Origin: Phoma sp. XZ068
Lineage: Eukaryota; Ascomycota; Dothideomycetes; Pleosporales; Didymellaceae
Direction of reading: 5' to 3'
Assembly: GCA_004835665.1 (NCBI GenBank)
Contig: RBKR01000010.1
Location: forward strand, 620,001 to 684,000
DNA length: 64,000 bases
The notes under the pieces are model-generated. The model had not been told where the DNA came from. It saw only the letters and a program-made list of their open reading frames with translations, and did not search any database. Both the position numbers and the translations under genes were made by a program. This document shows positions 43,338-55,600 of this stretch, piece by piece. Numbering within the stretch: the first letter of the stretch is position 1; every line of letters begins with the position of its first letter.

Positions 43338-43747
43338 ATGGAAGATCACCGCAGTGTCACGCATGTCCGAGTCGTCGTTCACACCGCAGGGCCTTTGGGA
43401 CCACAGTCGCAACAAAGCCACAATCACTGGTCCATATACCTGCTTGTTGGAACCCATCAGTCTGTTCGCGTCAACATGGCAGCGTCCCCGGGATACGTTA
43501 CTGGAAATCTAGAGATAAAGAGGTACGATTACGCACTCACCAATTCCGCCATAAAAAATTGGGACTACGCGGTCATCGATGGGGTCGTTGGGCAATGCTG
43601 AGAGAGGAGACTGCAGCATACCGCAAGGATTTTGATACGCTTCGCTCGTGGATCATCATGCACAGGTATGGCGAGTCGCTTAAGCCACCACGCCACCAAC
43701 GGGCTACCGAGCTACAGGGAATTCGCGAGGAGTTGCACAACCGATGA
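43338..43747 (+). pseudogene. DUF7770-like protein fragment
   Basis: The frame from ATG 43338 has VVVHTAGPLG, NHWSIYLLVGTHQSVRVNMA and SNSAIKNWDYAV-like sequence, matching the beta-rich core of a widespread fungal family now called DUF7770. It stops at 43599-43601; the following codons are open in another frame (LREETAAYRKDFDTLRSWII) to 43747, but that part does not clearly resemble the family. So it is a short core with a frameshift or truncated end. No function is known for the family, and the assignment is from the pattern only. Confidence 0.45.
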
Positions 43748-44001
43748 CCTGACATGTCACTAGCGCACGCTTGCGGCCAGCCTCCCCTGTCAGCATGATG
43801 ATCAGCTGTCGCACGGTTGGGTGCGTTAGTTGTAGATGTTTGATATTCAGAAGAGGGTGTACAGTAAGTTGTTGTATTGTTCTTGCATCATAGCTCAGCT
43901 TATATCTAGGCCCTTGCACGACACGATTAGTAACACAGTTAAGGTCCACGGCAGCGCTTGGCCTGCGACATCAGCAATACAATCGTAGCGAGCACCCAGA
44001 C

Positions 44002-44530
44002 TTGGCTGTGAGACTGATCAAACACGAGCTTTGTATCGTCGTCCTGCCCGACAGGTCTGTGAAAGCCCGAGTAGTGCACATTTTAACAATGAGTCAATAC
44101 GATAAGTACAGCAAGTACTTCGACATGTTAGAGCTCAAAATAAGCGAGAAGAACATAGAGGCAGCGCACACTTACAATTCAGATGAGAAGGGCTTCATGA
44201 TCAGAGTGCTGGGCAAGAGTAAGAGGATCTTCAGCAAGACACAGTGGAAGCAGAAGCAGTTCAAACAGGCGCTCATGGATGAAAATCGCGATTGGATAAC
44301 GCTTATAGCTTGCGTTGGGGCTTCTGGAAAAGCCTTCCTACCTGCCCTCATATACTCCGCCGGATCTAAGAACGTCCAGGAAGCGTGGGTACGTCATATA
44401 GATAAGAAAATACACCATATATAAATTACTGCGACTGCCTCTGGATGGTCAGATGATGACGCAGGCCTTGAATGGTTGCAGCAGCAGTTTAATATCAACA
44501 CCAAGCACAGAGCTCGGAGAAAGTGGCGGC
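44002..44530 (+). pseudogene. Pogo/Fot1-type transposase relic (N-terminal part of the DDE domain)
   Basis: The frame contains KYSKYFDMLELKISEKNIEA, NSDEKGFMIRVLGKSKRIFS (first catalytic Asp) and DENRDWITLIACVGASGKAF. A TAA at 44422-44424 interrupts it, after which the same frame goes on with GWSDDDAGLEWLQQQFNI to about 44530. The second and third Asp and the DNA-binding domains are missing. It differs from the Pogo copy at 6.2 kb and represents another subfamily. Confidence 0.75.
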
Positions 44531-44573
44531 CAGCAACGCGCATAATTTTTGTATGTCAAGTCTAAATGTTACT

Positions 44574-45289
44574 TCATATCCCATGCACAGATTCGAAGGA
44601 AGAGCGTTCTCTCACAACAATCTTGTATGTCACCCTTGCATATGCTTCCGCCCGCTTCGAATCCTCGAGATAACCCAATTCTTTGAAGGCAGGCCGTGCA
44701 TCGAGGAATACCTCTACGAGATGGTCAATCACCAATCCCCATCTTTGTATTTGAAAGAGCGCTGCGGATATGTCCGCACCAATTACAACAAAACTCAGTG
44801 TCGTCAGAATCTTGCTTACCCACTCCAAGCTTTTCGTCCCGTTGTTCGTTGAGCTGTACATGCGTACAAGCAACAGTTGAGGATCCCAGAGCAGGAGACG
44901 TGGTACATCGGTCGCCGGTCGTATGTACGTGTCGTTCAATGCCGCTAACAGCCGCTCGTAGTTCGCGATTGATGACTTCCGCGGCTGCATCGTTTTGCAT
45001 AACTGTTTCAACTGCGCTCGTAGCGTCTCTCTTTCCGCCATGACAGCAGCCTTTGTCCCTCTTGCGTCATTGCACATCGCACAACTGCAAATGAATCCCC
45101 ATGGCTTCAGCTTGTTCTGGAGCTCTTTGAAGCTGATGCCATCAGGACTTTGACACCAGGATGCAAGTTCAGTGTCTGCTTCTAGATCTCGAGACGCCCG
45201 GACTATCATCATGTCTCCAACGAAAGAGCGGCGAACGTTGCTGACGCAACTGTGATTTATGTACGAAGTGAAGTGCTTGTAAATGCTGA
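44574..45289 (-). pseudogene. SET-domain (SMYD-like) protein, C-terminal part
   Basis: Upstream of the minus-strand ATG 45212 the frame is open and reads KHFTSYINHSCVSNVRRSFV, the N-H-x-C motif that completes the SET active site. MMIVRASRDLEADTEL and the post-SET Cys cluster WGFICSCAMC follow, and then a helical C-terminal region typical of fungal SET/TPR proteins (ATDVPRLLLW, AYARVTYKIVV). The N-terminal SET half and any MYND finger are absent, and before about 45290 I see no matching frame. It is the 3' part of a lysine methyltransferase-like gene and is unlikely to be functional. Confidence 0.6.
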
Positions 45290-45352
45290 AACTATGAGTG
45301 TTTACAATAAATTGGCAATCGTGGTCCCTTGAAGGTGCAACGCTTAACTTCC

Positions 45353-47398
45353 CTAATCAAACCGTTGTGCTTTTGCTGGACTGCCAAAGGCAACGCAGTC
45401 GGCCGGGATATCCTATATACAGTTAGTTCGTTCTTGTCGGCGTGTTGGCGTGCACAATAGTTGATTTCTTGTCATCACAGTATTGTAGAGAAGGAGTAGA
45501 GGTGTGGACTTGCCTGGATAACAATGGATCCAGCACGCACAATCGCATTATTGCCGATGCGGACGCCAGCTTCGATGATGCATCCGTCACCAATGTAGAC
45601 GTTTTCGCCGATGCAGACTTCGCGAGCAGTCTCAGTACGCTTGCTTCTCTCTAGTGACATCGTAACAGCGGGCTCCTTCAGGGTTGAAATGGTCACGCGA
45701 GCGCTAATCTGTGTGTTCCTTCCAATTGCAATTCTGCCAGAGTCGAGCAGTTGACAGCCAGGCCCAATGATGACATTGTCTCCAATGGAGAGGTTGTAGC
45801 CATAGTCACAGTGAAACGGCGCAGACACATTGATGCCACCACCCAAATGACCGGTGACCTGGCGTTCACCAGCGCGAGGATCAATTCTCTCAGCCGCAAC
45901 AATTCGTTTGAAGAGCCTTCCACGGTCGCCAGAATCCCTCTGCATAGCTGTATTGAAGCGAAACGATGCCTGCAAGGAAAGTTCACGCTCGTCAACAAGC
46001 TGTTTAGGGTTTGGCAAGAACGATTCCCCGGACAGCATCTTGTCCTTCTCGCTCCTATCGCTCCTCAAAGGGTATGGATGCGTATGGTGTGACAATGGAG
46101 AGGTTGGGGATGCAGTTAGCGCGGGAGCTATTGGCGGCAGGAGACCAGACGCATGATGTTCATCATCGGGACATGCTGCATCAGGCGGAGCCGGGGATGC
46201 CAGCTGTACGTACTTGGTGAGCTGTGTCGTTGCTGTTGGGAAACTGAGTACTGTCTGGCTCACGCTCTGCGGTGTACGATAATCCACAAGAGGGCTTTGT
46301 GGACGTAGTGGAGGTATCCACTGATGCTCTGATGCGTGCTGTTGTGGTTCGACGCAGGTCTCGTACCAAAGGCTTGGCGTTCTGACGGAGAAAATCAACA
46401 CATGTTTCGAAGTGTCTATGGTTTGAATCTTACGATGGCTTGCGGCCCTGCTTATCGGTGCAGACAGACCTGTCTCGAGAGGTTTCGATCCCACTGGACG
46501 CTTTGGGCTCTACGTAGAACTTCTGACTCGGTCTACAGTGCGGGATGTGTTTGACGTTACAGATCGGACATTCAACGATGTGGGCAGTAACCTCTGCAGA
46601 AGACATTTGCTGTTGCGGCTGTAGTACTGAAGAAGCATGTGTTGCGTTGCTCTTCGACCACGGGATCGGTTCGATGTAGCCTGCACATTCGAATTTACCT
46701 CGTACGCAGTTTTCGCATTTTGGTTTAGCTTCATCGCATTTCTTCTTGCGCCTTCGGCAAGTTCCACAACCTGTCCTGGTTCGACTGGCAAACTCTCGTC
46801 TTTTCCCGGCTCGTCTCCGGTCACAACGCTGGTCAGCCCTAGTTTTGTTATAGGCGCTTCCATTTCGTTTGTTAGGGTTGCCCTTGCGTATCAAGGGCAC
46901 GTTCTTGTACGGAAGCTCCAGCGTGCTTGAGCCGTGTCCTTTGTTTCCTTCGTGGCTATGGGAATTGGCATTCAGTCGGTGCTCAGAATAAGAGGCCTTT
47001 CTTGGAGGCAGAGGTCGCTGGTAGGGCTCTAAGGTTGGCCTTTGCTCAACGGAGGATGCCGTTGGGGACGGTTTAACCAGCACAGCCCCTTTCCCCAGGG
47101 ATCCGCGTAAGTGTTCAGTCTCAGTTGAGTGCGATCGTTTTCTCTTGGAGGGATTATCATGAGATCTATCTCCAGCTGGTGTGGTAGGGTCAGTGGAGTC
47201 ACTGATTCGGCGAAAGCCGGGTTCTCGTGGAACAGACTCCCAAGCTTGTATGCACTCTGGTCTAGTCCAATTGTGTGATGAGAGTGAAGACGGTCGTTCA
47301 TTGATGGCAGTAAAGGCAGGCGCAGAGTGCTTTTCGAGTGTGTCTCTCAGCAGGTGTAAGCCATTGTCGTTTGCTGGCATGCGCAGCACGGCGGACAT
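45353..47398 (-). CDS. Zn2Cys6 regulator fused to a maltose-O-acetyltransferase-like (LbH) domain
   Basis: Exons 47398-46434, 46381-45514 and 45412-45353 give 630 residues. Intron 1 is GT-AG; intron 2 is GC-AG (CAG/GCAAGT, branch CTAAC). A disordered basic N-terminus leads to a complete binuclear cluster with Cys 211, 214, 221, 228, 231 and 238. A Ser/Pro linker follows, then a Mac-type helical segment from about 433 (LVDERELSLQASFRFNTA) and left-handed beta-helix hexapeptides (YNLSIGDNVIIGPG, CIGENVYIGDGCIIEAGVRI, ending DIPADCVAFGSPAKAQR). The loop that holds the catalytic His in LacA/Maa enzymes reads STLKEPAVTMS and has no His. Likely a nuclear regulator whose acetyltransferase fold may serve for trimerisation or ligand sensing. 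Intact. Confidence 0.8.
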
Positions 47399-50123
47399 AG
47401 TATCGGTCTCCAGGCGGGGACAGGAAGAGAAGAAACCTCACGGAAATGACCACGAGCTATCCGTCCAGCTCTTGCCCCGAGACTTTTGACAAGGATGGAG
47501 GTGTTCCGATCGAAGGTGATGCGACGAGACGGCGTTTTGCGATCCCACGACACAAGAGGGAGCCCTCGAGCGACCGGTGTCAATGGTGCTGAAATGGTGG
47601 TCCAACGGCACCGCAAGGCCAACGCTAAGATTGCTGGCTTCTTCGGTGGTGACAGGCGACGACGTCTGTGACGTGATATCCAGGGGTTTGGGCTGCGTGG
47701 TATATGTTCTGGCGTCAATGCGGTGTGTGGGCGTATTGTTGTTTCAGAGCAGAGCCACCCGCCGCGGCGAGGGCAATGTCCAGGGCAACAAGGCTAGAGG
47801 ATTTTTGTCGTGATTAGAGCGGCATCCCAACGTACGGCGCAGCAGTCAGCGGACGAGCCATTGAAACGCTTGCTGGAGCACAGGCTGCCGTACGTGCTCG
47901 CAGGCGTTGAATGTATGTATTGGACCGTCGCCGCGCGCTTCTCACGGACGGAATCGGGCTAAGGAACCCCATCCCTAGAAGCTGGGCTAAAGAGCCAATT
48001 CCCAGAAGCTAGGTGCCATAACTAGAGGGTCGATATTAGCTGCTGATATCGGCAATCTACTGTAGCACTGTGTCTGTGCGCGTGCCGCGGTATTCGCTTG
48101 CCGCCCACCTTTTGAGGCGTCCCAACGCGGCAACCGTTCGTGGACCCAGAAACGCACCTACATCTGTGTTCGCTTCATTAATCGCTTCCGCAGTACCTGT
48201 AACTTCAACACCGTACTTTTGCAATCGCAGAGGCGCTTTGCCTCGTCTTTCGCAGTCAAGCGCAAGAGTGCTTGGTGCGGAGGAACAAGGAGTGAGTGCA
48301 GGATGCAGATGAGTTGCTTGATAGTGGAGAGAGGAAATGGGTCTGGGCTGCGCGAATTCGCAAATTCGCAGGAGGGGGTGGAGAATAAAGGTGGCACGGT
48401 CAACGTTACCGCACCCCTTGCTAGTGCGGACACACGCCTGCGGCTCGGTGCTGGCTCCTATTGGATCATTCTGCTCCTCGCCACTCATGTGTGACAACAA
48501 CGTTTACTTCCAACACCGCAATATTGGCTCTTTGAATGCTGACAATGATTACCTTGATCGTAAAGCTCTTGGCCTTTGTAACTACTGCTTTGTACGAAGT
48601 ACTGCTAGAAATCTTGTTCACGACATGGGTCGTATCTATCTCGAAAACCTACTGCCAACGTGGTGGGATCGCCCAGCTCATCACATCCAAGCGAAGCAGG
48701 ATCCTTCGTACAGCAACATCTTGTCATCGTTGAAGCTATATTTGAGGCTGTCGCTCATGCTCGATGCACACAGCGCTAACCGGCACGTGTTGCATACTGA
48801 TTACAATCAGTGCAAGGCCTCGTGACAAGCAGAGTCCTGTGTCGTGTATTGCTCCAGCTCCTGGCTAAGCCACATGGGTAAGCAGTGCGAGTCAGTAGTG
48901 GGGCTTAGCGCAGGAGCTATGATGTCAACCAAGGTGCTCGCCGCAGGCTGTGGACTGGATTAGCCATCCTTGCAACGTCTCGGCTGCTCTCCTGAGCCCA
49001 AAGAGGAGACCTTCTACTGTATGTCCTCTGCGTCATTCGTGGAATACTACCTGCGTTATGGTGGCTTATCGTCGTTAGAAGTTTTGTGGTTCTACAGCGA
49101 TTGGATGATCGTGCTGGGCTCGTATTTTTCACTGATATGATGACCACGCAGCTGTCACTCTGTCATCAGCTCCACGTGTTGTAATGCTCAGCTCCTCTGT
49201 CTTGGGATCAAACACACTCTGCGACAGACAGAAAGCCAAGTTCTGTCAGCGGCTATTATGGTGTACGGTGCTTTTGTGACAAGCAATGACAAGTAGATGT
49301 TATGCATTAAGCTGATAATCCGAGCATAGACTGTCATAAGAGCTGACCTTTCTTCCTTCTTTAACGTAATGGCGGATATGCTGACCGTCAGTACCTCCAC
49401 GCTGAAGACGTCAACCAAGGTTCTGACCCTTGTGCTGTGCTTACAATGGTGCTAATCGTCAGCACCTTCCCAATAGTAAGCTGCGCCCTGTTGCTACACT
49501 TCGTCCTTCTCCAAGCTATGTCAGCCTTTTCATTGCTTCTGTGGCGGTTTGATCCGCGTGCTTTTGCGGTTGTCGTGACGCGGGCATCGCAATTCGTGTT
49601 TCCATCCCTGCTAAAGCTTGGAAGGTCCTCGGCCCGCATAAGAGAACTCGACGACAGAAGAAGCAAACTATTATAGAACACATTAGCTTCTACAAATGAC
49701 CTGACACAGCCAAGTGTTGATGTTCTCAATGTGTCGTAATCGGCCGTGCAGGCAGCCATCTCCCCAGTCGTGCTCGCCCCTCGTTGCAGTGAGCTATGCG
49801 AGAGAGGCTGCAACGACAACCTTCGTGGATCTGCTTCATTCGCTGGCACCTTGCCTACATGCGCACTCCTTCAACATGAGTTCACAAGGCAAACACTGCC
49901 TCAGCGCAGATGGTGAGGCGAGGCGGCGCAGGACGCTGGGTGCTTGATGTAGCCAGCACCTTCAGCCTGGTTGCATGCACTGCCTCGCCTGGTTGCATGC
50001 GCTGCCTCACCGGGCTGCCTCATCTGCTCTTGCCTTGTCGCAACCACATCGTTTCTACTCTAACTACCACAAAAGTCGTTCGCGCCTCTACTCCTCCAGG
50101 ACAGACCCCAAGCTGCAAGCGTC
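47399..50123. other. 2.7-kb gene-poor spacer
   Basis: Several ORFs of 60-160 codons overlap on both strands (for example 48057-48500 minus, 48337-48825 plus, 49388-49849 minus), but none shows a domain or a splice structure. The last 150 bp before 50124 contain two copies of gcctggttgcatgc in the HET leader. Confidence 0.35.
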
Positions 50124-50912
50124 ATGCGGCTTCTTCATCTTGACGCGCTGGGCAGACTGATCTTGACAGACTTTCGCGGCAAGCCGATCCCACCCTACGC
50201 TATCCTGTCGCACCGATGGAGCGACTCCGAGATCCTCATCGAAGACATATTGAATGGAAACCACAAAGAGAAAAAAGAAGGCTATCAAAAGCTACAATTT
50301 TGTGCCGAACAGGCGGCTCGGGACGGGCTGCAGTACTTCTGGATCGACACATGCTGCATCGACAGATGGGATAACAACGAGCGCTCGAAGGCGATCAACT
50401 CGATGTTCCAGTCCCGAAATGCGGCCCGGTGCTACGTCTTCTTGTCAGACGTCTCGCTGTCAGCTGTGACGGAGACGGCCGCATGCAGCGACTGGGAGGC
50501 GTCGTTCTGTGCAAGCGCATGGTTCACTCGAGGATGGACGCTCCAAGAGCTGATCGCGCCAGTGTCAGTCGAGTTCTTCTGCCGTGAAGGACAGCGCATA
50601 GGCGACAGAGCGTCACTTGACCAACTACTGCACGATATCACAGGCATCCCGCTCGCGGCGCTGCGCAAATGTTCTTTGGACCAGTTCAGCACAACTGAAC
50701 GAAGGCAGTGGGCTGAGAACCGCACGACGACCGAAGAAGAAGACATCGTGTACTGCCTGCTTGGAGTTCTTGGCATCTCGATGCCCGTCACGTATGGCGA
50801 AGGACAGGAGAATGCACGAAGGAGACTGCAGGCTGAGATAGAGGCAACGGGTAGCGCACCATCGATCATTCCACCGAACACCAACTTTTTGATTTTTGGG
50901 TTACCTTTCTAG
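50124..50912 (+). CDS. HET-domain protein, C-terminus replaced by a LINE
   Basis: ATG 50124. The three HET blocks are clear: PYAILSHRWSDSEILIEDI (about 24-42), FWIDTCCIDRWDNNERSKAI (about 72-91) and WFTRGWTLQELIAPVSVEFF. Then EEEDIVYCLLGVLGISMPV and YGEGQENARRRLQAEIEATG lead to SAPSIIP, where such proteins normally continue into an NB-ARC domain. At about 50873 the homology ends and LINE sequence adds about 13 unrelated codons to a stop at 50912. HET domains trigger cell death in vegetative incompatibility. Without the switch and repeat domains the product could be inert or resemble a short HET-only protein; which holds is unknown. The gene at the left edge shows the missing architecture. Confidence 0.8.
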   Translation: MRLLHLDALGRLILTDFRGKPIPPYAILSHRWSDSEILIEDILNGNHKEKKEGYQKLQFCAEQAARDGLQYFWIDTCCIDRWDNNERSKAINSMFQSRNAARCYVFLSDVSLSAVTETAACSDWEASFCASAWFTRGWTLQELIAPVSVEFFCREGQRIGDRASLDQLLHDITGIPLAALRKCSLDQFSTTERRQWAENRTTTEEEDIVYCLLGVLGISMPVTYGEGQENARRRLQAEIEATGSAPSIIPPNTNFLIFGLPF

Positions 50913-51018
50913 AGGCCCTAAAAATCCCAGCAACTGACCAAGCTCACTGCGCTGATTTTGGGAGTACCTCTAACGTCCACCTAGCCCCCCGCGCTGACGC
51001 GCAAAGGAGCTTCTTAGG

Positions 51019-52686
51019 ATGGTAGAGTCTCCCACCTCCCAGCACACGAGGTCCCCGGATCCCGAGTCTCCTCAGCACCTCAATACCCGCGCCTCAGAAC
51101 GGCTCCAGAGGGTCCTGCATCACCAGGCCCCCCCTCTGAGCAGCCAGAACCCCGGTGGGGGCGCTCCCAAACCCCGAGTCTCTGATGCCGTCCAACGCCA
51201 CATCACCGAGACTCAGCAGATTGCCCAGCTATGGAACACCATCACTACTGCCTTTGCAGCAGCCGTAGATCAACACGCAGAAGGCTATACTGACCCTCAA
51301 GAAGCCAGAATTGCTGAGGAACTGCAGCGGAGAGTCATCCAGGCCCTGACCTCTCTCTCCCAAAGCAACTCCCCCCCCAGTTCCCGCTGGAGCAGTGACA
51401 CCAGTCACAGCAACCCTAGGAGCCAAGAGTCGGGACGCCGCTCTTGGGCGGACGTAGCCAGAGACCCCCAAATCTCAGATAGGGGTGGCAGCCGGCCCCT
51501 GAACCCTGTTAGGTCTCGGCCTGGACCGCCGGCTAAGCCAAAAGAAGACAATCGAATCTTCATAGCCATCTCCAATCCCGCAATGCGACTGCAACAACCC
51601 TCACCCTTTGCAGTGAGGCAGGCAATATGCAAGAGCATAGGAGGAATCACCCTTAGAGACATACCTACCGCATCACCAATCAACACAGGCTGGGCGATCA
51701 CCCCTGCTAGCCAGAAAATTCGAGATCAACTCATGATCCAAGAGAATCAAGAACTGATCCTAAGGGCTCTGGATGGGGATGCAGTCAGAATCCCAGAGCG
51801 CTGGATCAACTACGCGGTGCAAGGAGTACCTAGCTCCTTCCGGACCCTAGGCGGGACAGAAATACCCACTACTACCCAGCTCGTAGAGGAAGAGGTCTGC
51901 TCACAGACAGGGAAGCAGCCAGTTAGCTGCAGGGCTTCACGACATGGAGCCAACCAACGTGGCCTTACTACCTGGATCGTCTCATACAAGGAGCCAGTTC
52001 GCTCGTTCCGGCTCTTTGGTACTAGTGAGTTCTCAAAAGTAATCAACAAACACCCTACTATACGACAACACAATCCAGGCTGTCAAAGCTACTGCAACCC
52101 AGCCTGCTGTACCCGAGTCTCTCGCTGTGTACACTGCGGGGACCGCACAGATAGACACCAAGGACAGTATGGGGACAACTGTCCCCACAACGCTAGGTGT
52201 GCCAACTGTCACGGCCCACATCCAGCTAGCCATTCCAACTGCCCGGCAGCCCCTCGTCGGGTTTATGGACACATAACTAAGCCTACAAAGAACGAATTAA
52301 AAGCTATCCGTCGCGCAGGCAAGATAGCACACCAGCACCTCTACAGGACAGTTGAAGAGACTGTTAGACAGACCACGCCTCAGCCGGAGGCTACCCCCCT
52401 AGCAGCCCCCCAAGAGACATCGCCTTCCCACCCTTCTACCCAGGAGCAAGCACTACAAGGAGAAGGCAGGGTTTCACTCGCCAGAAGAATCAGTGCCTCC
52501 CACGCATCCTCATCTACTACCAGCGGAGAAAAGAGACCAAGGCGGGCCGCTACAGGTCGCAAAAACCTTAACGTAGGACAACTGTCTGCTAACAGCCTGC
52601 TCCCACAATCAACCATCTACACTGACCCGTCTACCTCAGAAAGGGAAGATGCCAGCATGAGCGACGACCCACCATCGACATGCTAG
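51019..52686 (+). CDS. LINE 1 ORF1 (Gag-like RNA-binding protein)
   Basis: 555 residues. The N-terminal region is Pro/Ser/Gln-rich and disordered. The centre resembles the RNA-recognition part of Tad/I-clade ORF1 proteins (RIFIAISNPAMRLQQPSPFA, GWAITPASQKIRDQLM). The C-terminal third holds Cys/His knuckles (CVHCGDRTDRHQG, CANCHGPHPASHSNC). The protein coats element RNA to form the retrotransposition particle. The ORF is intact. Its stop overlaps the ORF2 start in ATGCTAG, which suits termination-reinitiation for ORF2 translation. Confidence 0.8.
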   Translation: MVESPTSQHTRSPDPESPQHLNTRASERLQRVLHHQAPPLSSQNPGGGAPKPRVSDAVQRHITETQQIAQLWNTITTAFAAAVDQHAEGYTDPQEARIAEELQRRVIQALTSLSQSNSPPSSRWSSDTSHSNPRSQESGRRSWADVARDPQISDRGGSRPLNPVRSRPGPPAKPKEDNRIFIAISNPAMRLQQPSPFAVRQAICKSIGGITLRDIPTASPINTGWAITPASQKIRDQLMIQENQELILRALDGDAVRIPERWINYAVQGVPSSFRTLGGTEIPTTTQLVEEEVCSQTGKQPVSCRASRHGANQRGLTTWIVSYKEPVRSFRLFGTSEFSKVINKHPTIRQHNPGCQSYCNPACCTRVSRCVHCGDRTDRHQGQYGDNCPHNARCANCHGPHPASHSNCPAAPRRVYGHITKPTKNELKAIRRAGKIAHQHLYRTVEETVRQTTPQPEATPLAAPQETSPSHPSTQEQALQGEGRVSLARRISASHASSSTTSGEKRPRRAATGRKNLNVGQLSANSLLPQSTIYTDPSTSEREDASMSDDPPSTC

Positions 52687-55600
52687 AACACCCTAACAAC
52701 ACCCTAGCCCTTAATAGGCATCAACAACCTAGCCTACAGAGAAAACCACTCCGCGTATGCTGGGCTAACGTTGGCAGGAGCCCTCCCTGCCATATTACAA
52801 TACTAGAAGTGGCCTACCAGAAGGGCATAGACGTCATATGCGTACAAGAACCCTCTACCTATACCAACTCGAAGACCTCCACCCACCCAGGCTTTAGACA
52901 CCTCGCACCTATTGGCACTTGGGATACGCCTAATGCACCAGGCTCAGCCCGCCCCAGAGTAATGACCTATATCCGCAAAGGGCTCCACCTAAAACTCCAG
53001 ACCAGAGATAGCCTAAACCACCCAGACCTGCTATGGGTGGTTGTAAACGGTGTCTCAATTCTGAACTGCTACAGACAGCCATACACTCCTGACGTACTCC
53101 AATACGTTACGCAGCTAACACCTCCTCAACAATGCCTTGTAGGGGGTGACTTCAACGCTAAGCACGAGTCCTTTAATCCTACTGCTAGCGCGGCCAACGG
53201 TGGAGCCGAGCTAGCGAGATGGGCTGCTGCTGCCTCTATGGACTATATTGGCATCCCAGGACAGCCAACACACCAAGCCGGTCAGGTTATTGACCTGACT
53301 TTCTGTAACGTCCCATTCGCCCAGTCTGCAGTAGATGCTAGCATGCACAGCGGATCAGACCACGAGACAGTAGTAACCTCTGTTCCTACCTCTGTAAGGG
53401 GCACGAAGCACCTGGATCAGTATCACTACCGAGTCCCAGAGACAAGCCTACCCAAGTTCACAGGGCTAGTGGAGATAGGCGTCCAGAACATCCCAGACCC
53501 GCTTGGGGCACAAGATGCAGCACAACTAGACAACTGCGTCACGCTGCTGACAAAGGCAGTTCAGCATTCTATACAGACGGCAGGCAAGCCAGATCGCAAG
53601 CAAGGACGCGCCGCGCCGTGGTGGACTAGGGAGTGCAAGACAGCCTACCAAGCCTACAAACACGCTAGACAACACTGCTCCAGCGGCGCCCTGTCAGAAG
53701 AAACACGAGCCTTCAAGACGACAGTCCGACAGGCTAAAAGGCAATACTGGAGACATGTTATTGACAATGCTAAGGAGGGCAAGGATCTGTTTAAGGTTAT
53801 CGCCTGGCACAAGCTTACACCAGACCACCAGGACACTCCTCTCATAGTAAACAGCAAAACAATATCGGACCCACTAGAGAAGGCAGAGGCACTTAGAGAG
53901 GAAGTCTTAAACCGCTATACAGCAGAAGACGACCTCAACTGCCAACCAGAGCAGGAAACTGCGGCCCTCCTCCCGTGGAGCACACACATCTCACTAGAGG
54001 AGTCTGAGTGAAACACAATAGGGGTCTCCAGCACCTCCCCAGGCACTGATCGCTCTACAGTGCGACTGCTCCGCGCCTGCTGGGCCCAGGTTGGAGAACT
54101 TATACGACGGATCTTCCAGCGGTGCCTTGAACTCAACCACTTTCCTACACAATGGAAGCTGGCAGAAGTAGCCATGATACCCAAGGTAGGAAAGAAAGAC
54201 CGGACGTCACCCCGCTCTTGGAGGCCTATAGCACTCCTCTCCTGCATTGGAAAGGGGCTTGAAAGAACAGTGGCTAGAAGAATCGCGTGGACTGCTATAA
54301 CCCACAAGATCCTTAGCCCCCAACATGGAGGCGCCCTCCCAAAGCGCTCTGCTGTAGATCTTACTGCAGCTTTCACTCACGACACAGAAGCCGCGTGGGC
54401 AAAAGGCCAGCATGTTACCATGGTCACCTTAGATGTGCAAGGCGCCTTCGACGCTCTCCTCAAGAACCGCCTGCTGCACCGGATGGCCCAACAGGGATGG
54501 TCACAAAGGACCATCCTCTTTGTCAACTCTTTCCTCACTGATCGAAGGGTCCAAGTCCGCCTGGGCCAAGTCACTACCCCTAGCTACCCAGTCGCCTGCG
54601 GCACACCGCAGGGCTCACCCCTGTCCCCAGTCCTGTACACACTGTACCTGGCAGAGCTGCTGTCCATGGACACAAAGAGGAGATTCGGATACGCAGATGA
54701 CATATGCTTATACCAGGCCTCACACTCCCTAGACGAGAACGTCCAGCTCCTAGCAGCAGACCTACGACAGATCAGAGCATGGGTTACAGCTAACAAGGTC
54801 ACCTTTGCCCCAGAAAAGCAAGAAATGATCCACCTCACTGGACAAAAGTGCAGCTACGCGCCACCCTGTGTGGTAGACGAGCAGCTTACAATCAACCCAA
54901 TCTTACCAAGTGGGTCAAGAACCCAGCCAGCCCTCCGATGGCTAGGGATCTGGTTCGACCGCAAACTTACCTTTAAGCGGCATGTAGCCACACACAACGC
55001 AAAAGCGGCCAAGGTAGCCTATCACATCCGCAGCCTAGCAAACACGGCCTACGGACCACCGGCCAGCTCGCTCCGCAAGGCCACCATGGCCTGCGTGTAC
55101 CCGTCCCTTCTGTACGGGGCCGAGTGCTGGTACAGAGGCCGTACTAAACCTCCACGCACACTCAAACCTGGCAGACCAGCAGAAGTCAGCACCTATGTCG
55201 GGTGGCACATAGCTGTCATGGACAAAACACTGGCTATAGCAGCAAGAGGTATCCTCCCAGTGTGGCGAACAACCCCTACTGCTACTCTCTTCCGGGACGC
55301 CGGACTGCCCTCAGCTGCCACTGCGCTAGAAGAAGCCAAACTCCGCTTTGCGACACATCTACGCACTATAGATGCAGAACACCCACTGGCCAGCCGCACA
55401 GCAGCCATAAGGATGAGCATAGGCAGGTCAGCTGGAAAGCTGCAACGAATGCGGACCAAAGTCCAGTATCTAGGATCTCTTCTGCCTGAGATAGCTAGGA
55501 CAATACTGACAGCCCCTCACTACTCACCCGGCTGCCAAACAGACCCAACGATGGGCTTAGACAAAAAGACCGCAGCGAAGGCTTTCAAAGAATGGTGGGC

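Noticed and set aside
54009..54011. LINE 1 internal TGA as a read-through signal
   Set aside because: It lies between endonuclease and RT, where LINEs need both in one protein, and the following bases (aac) do not form a known leaky context.
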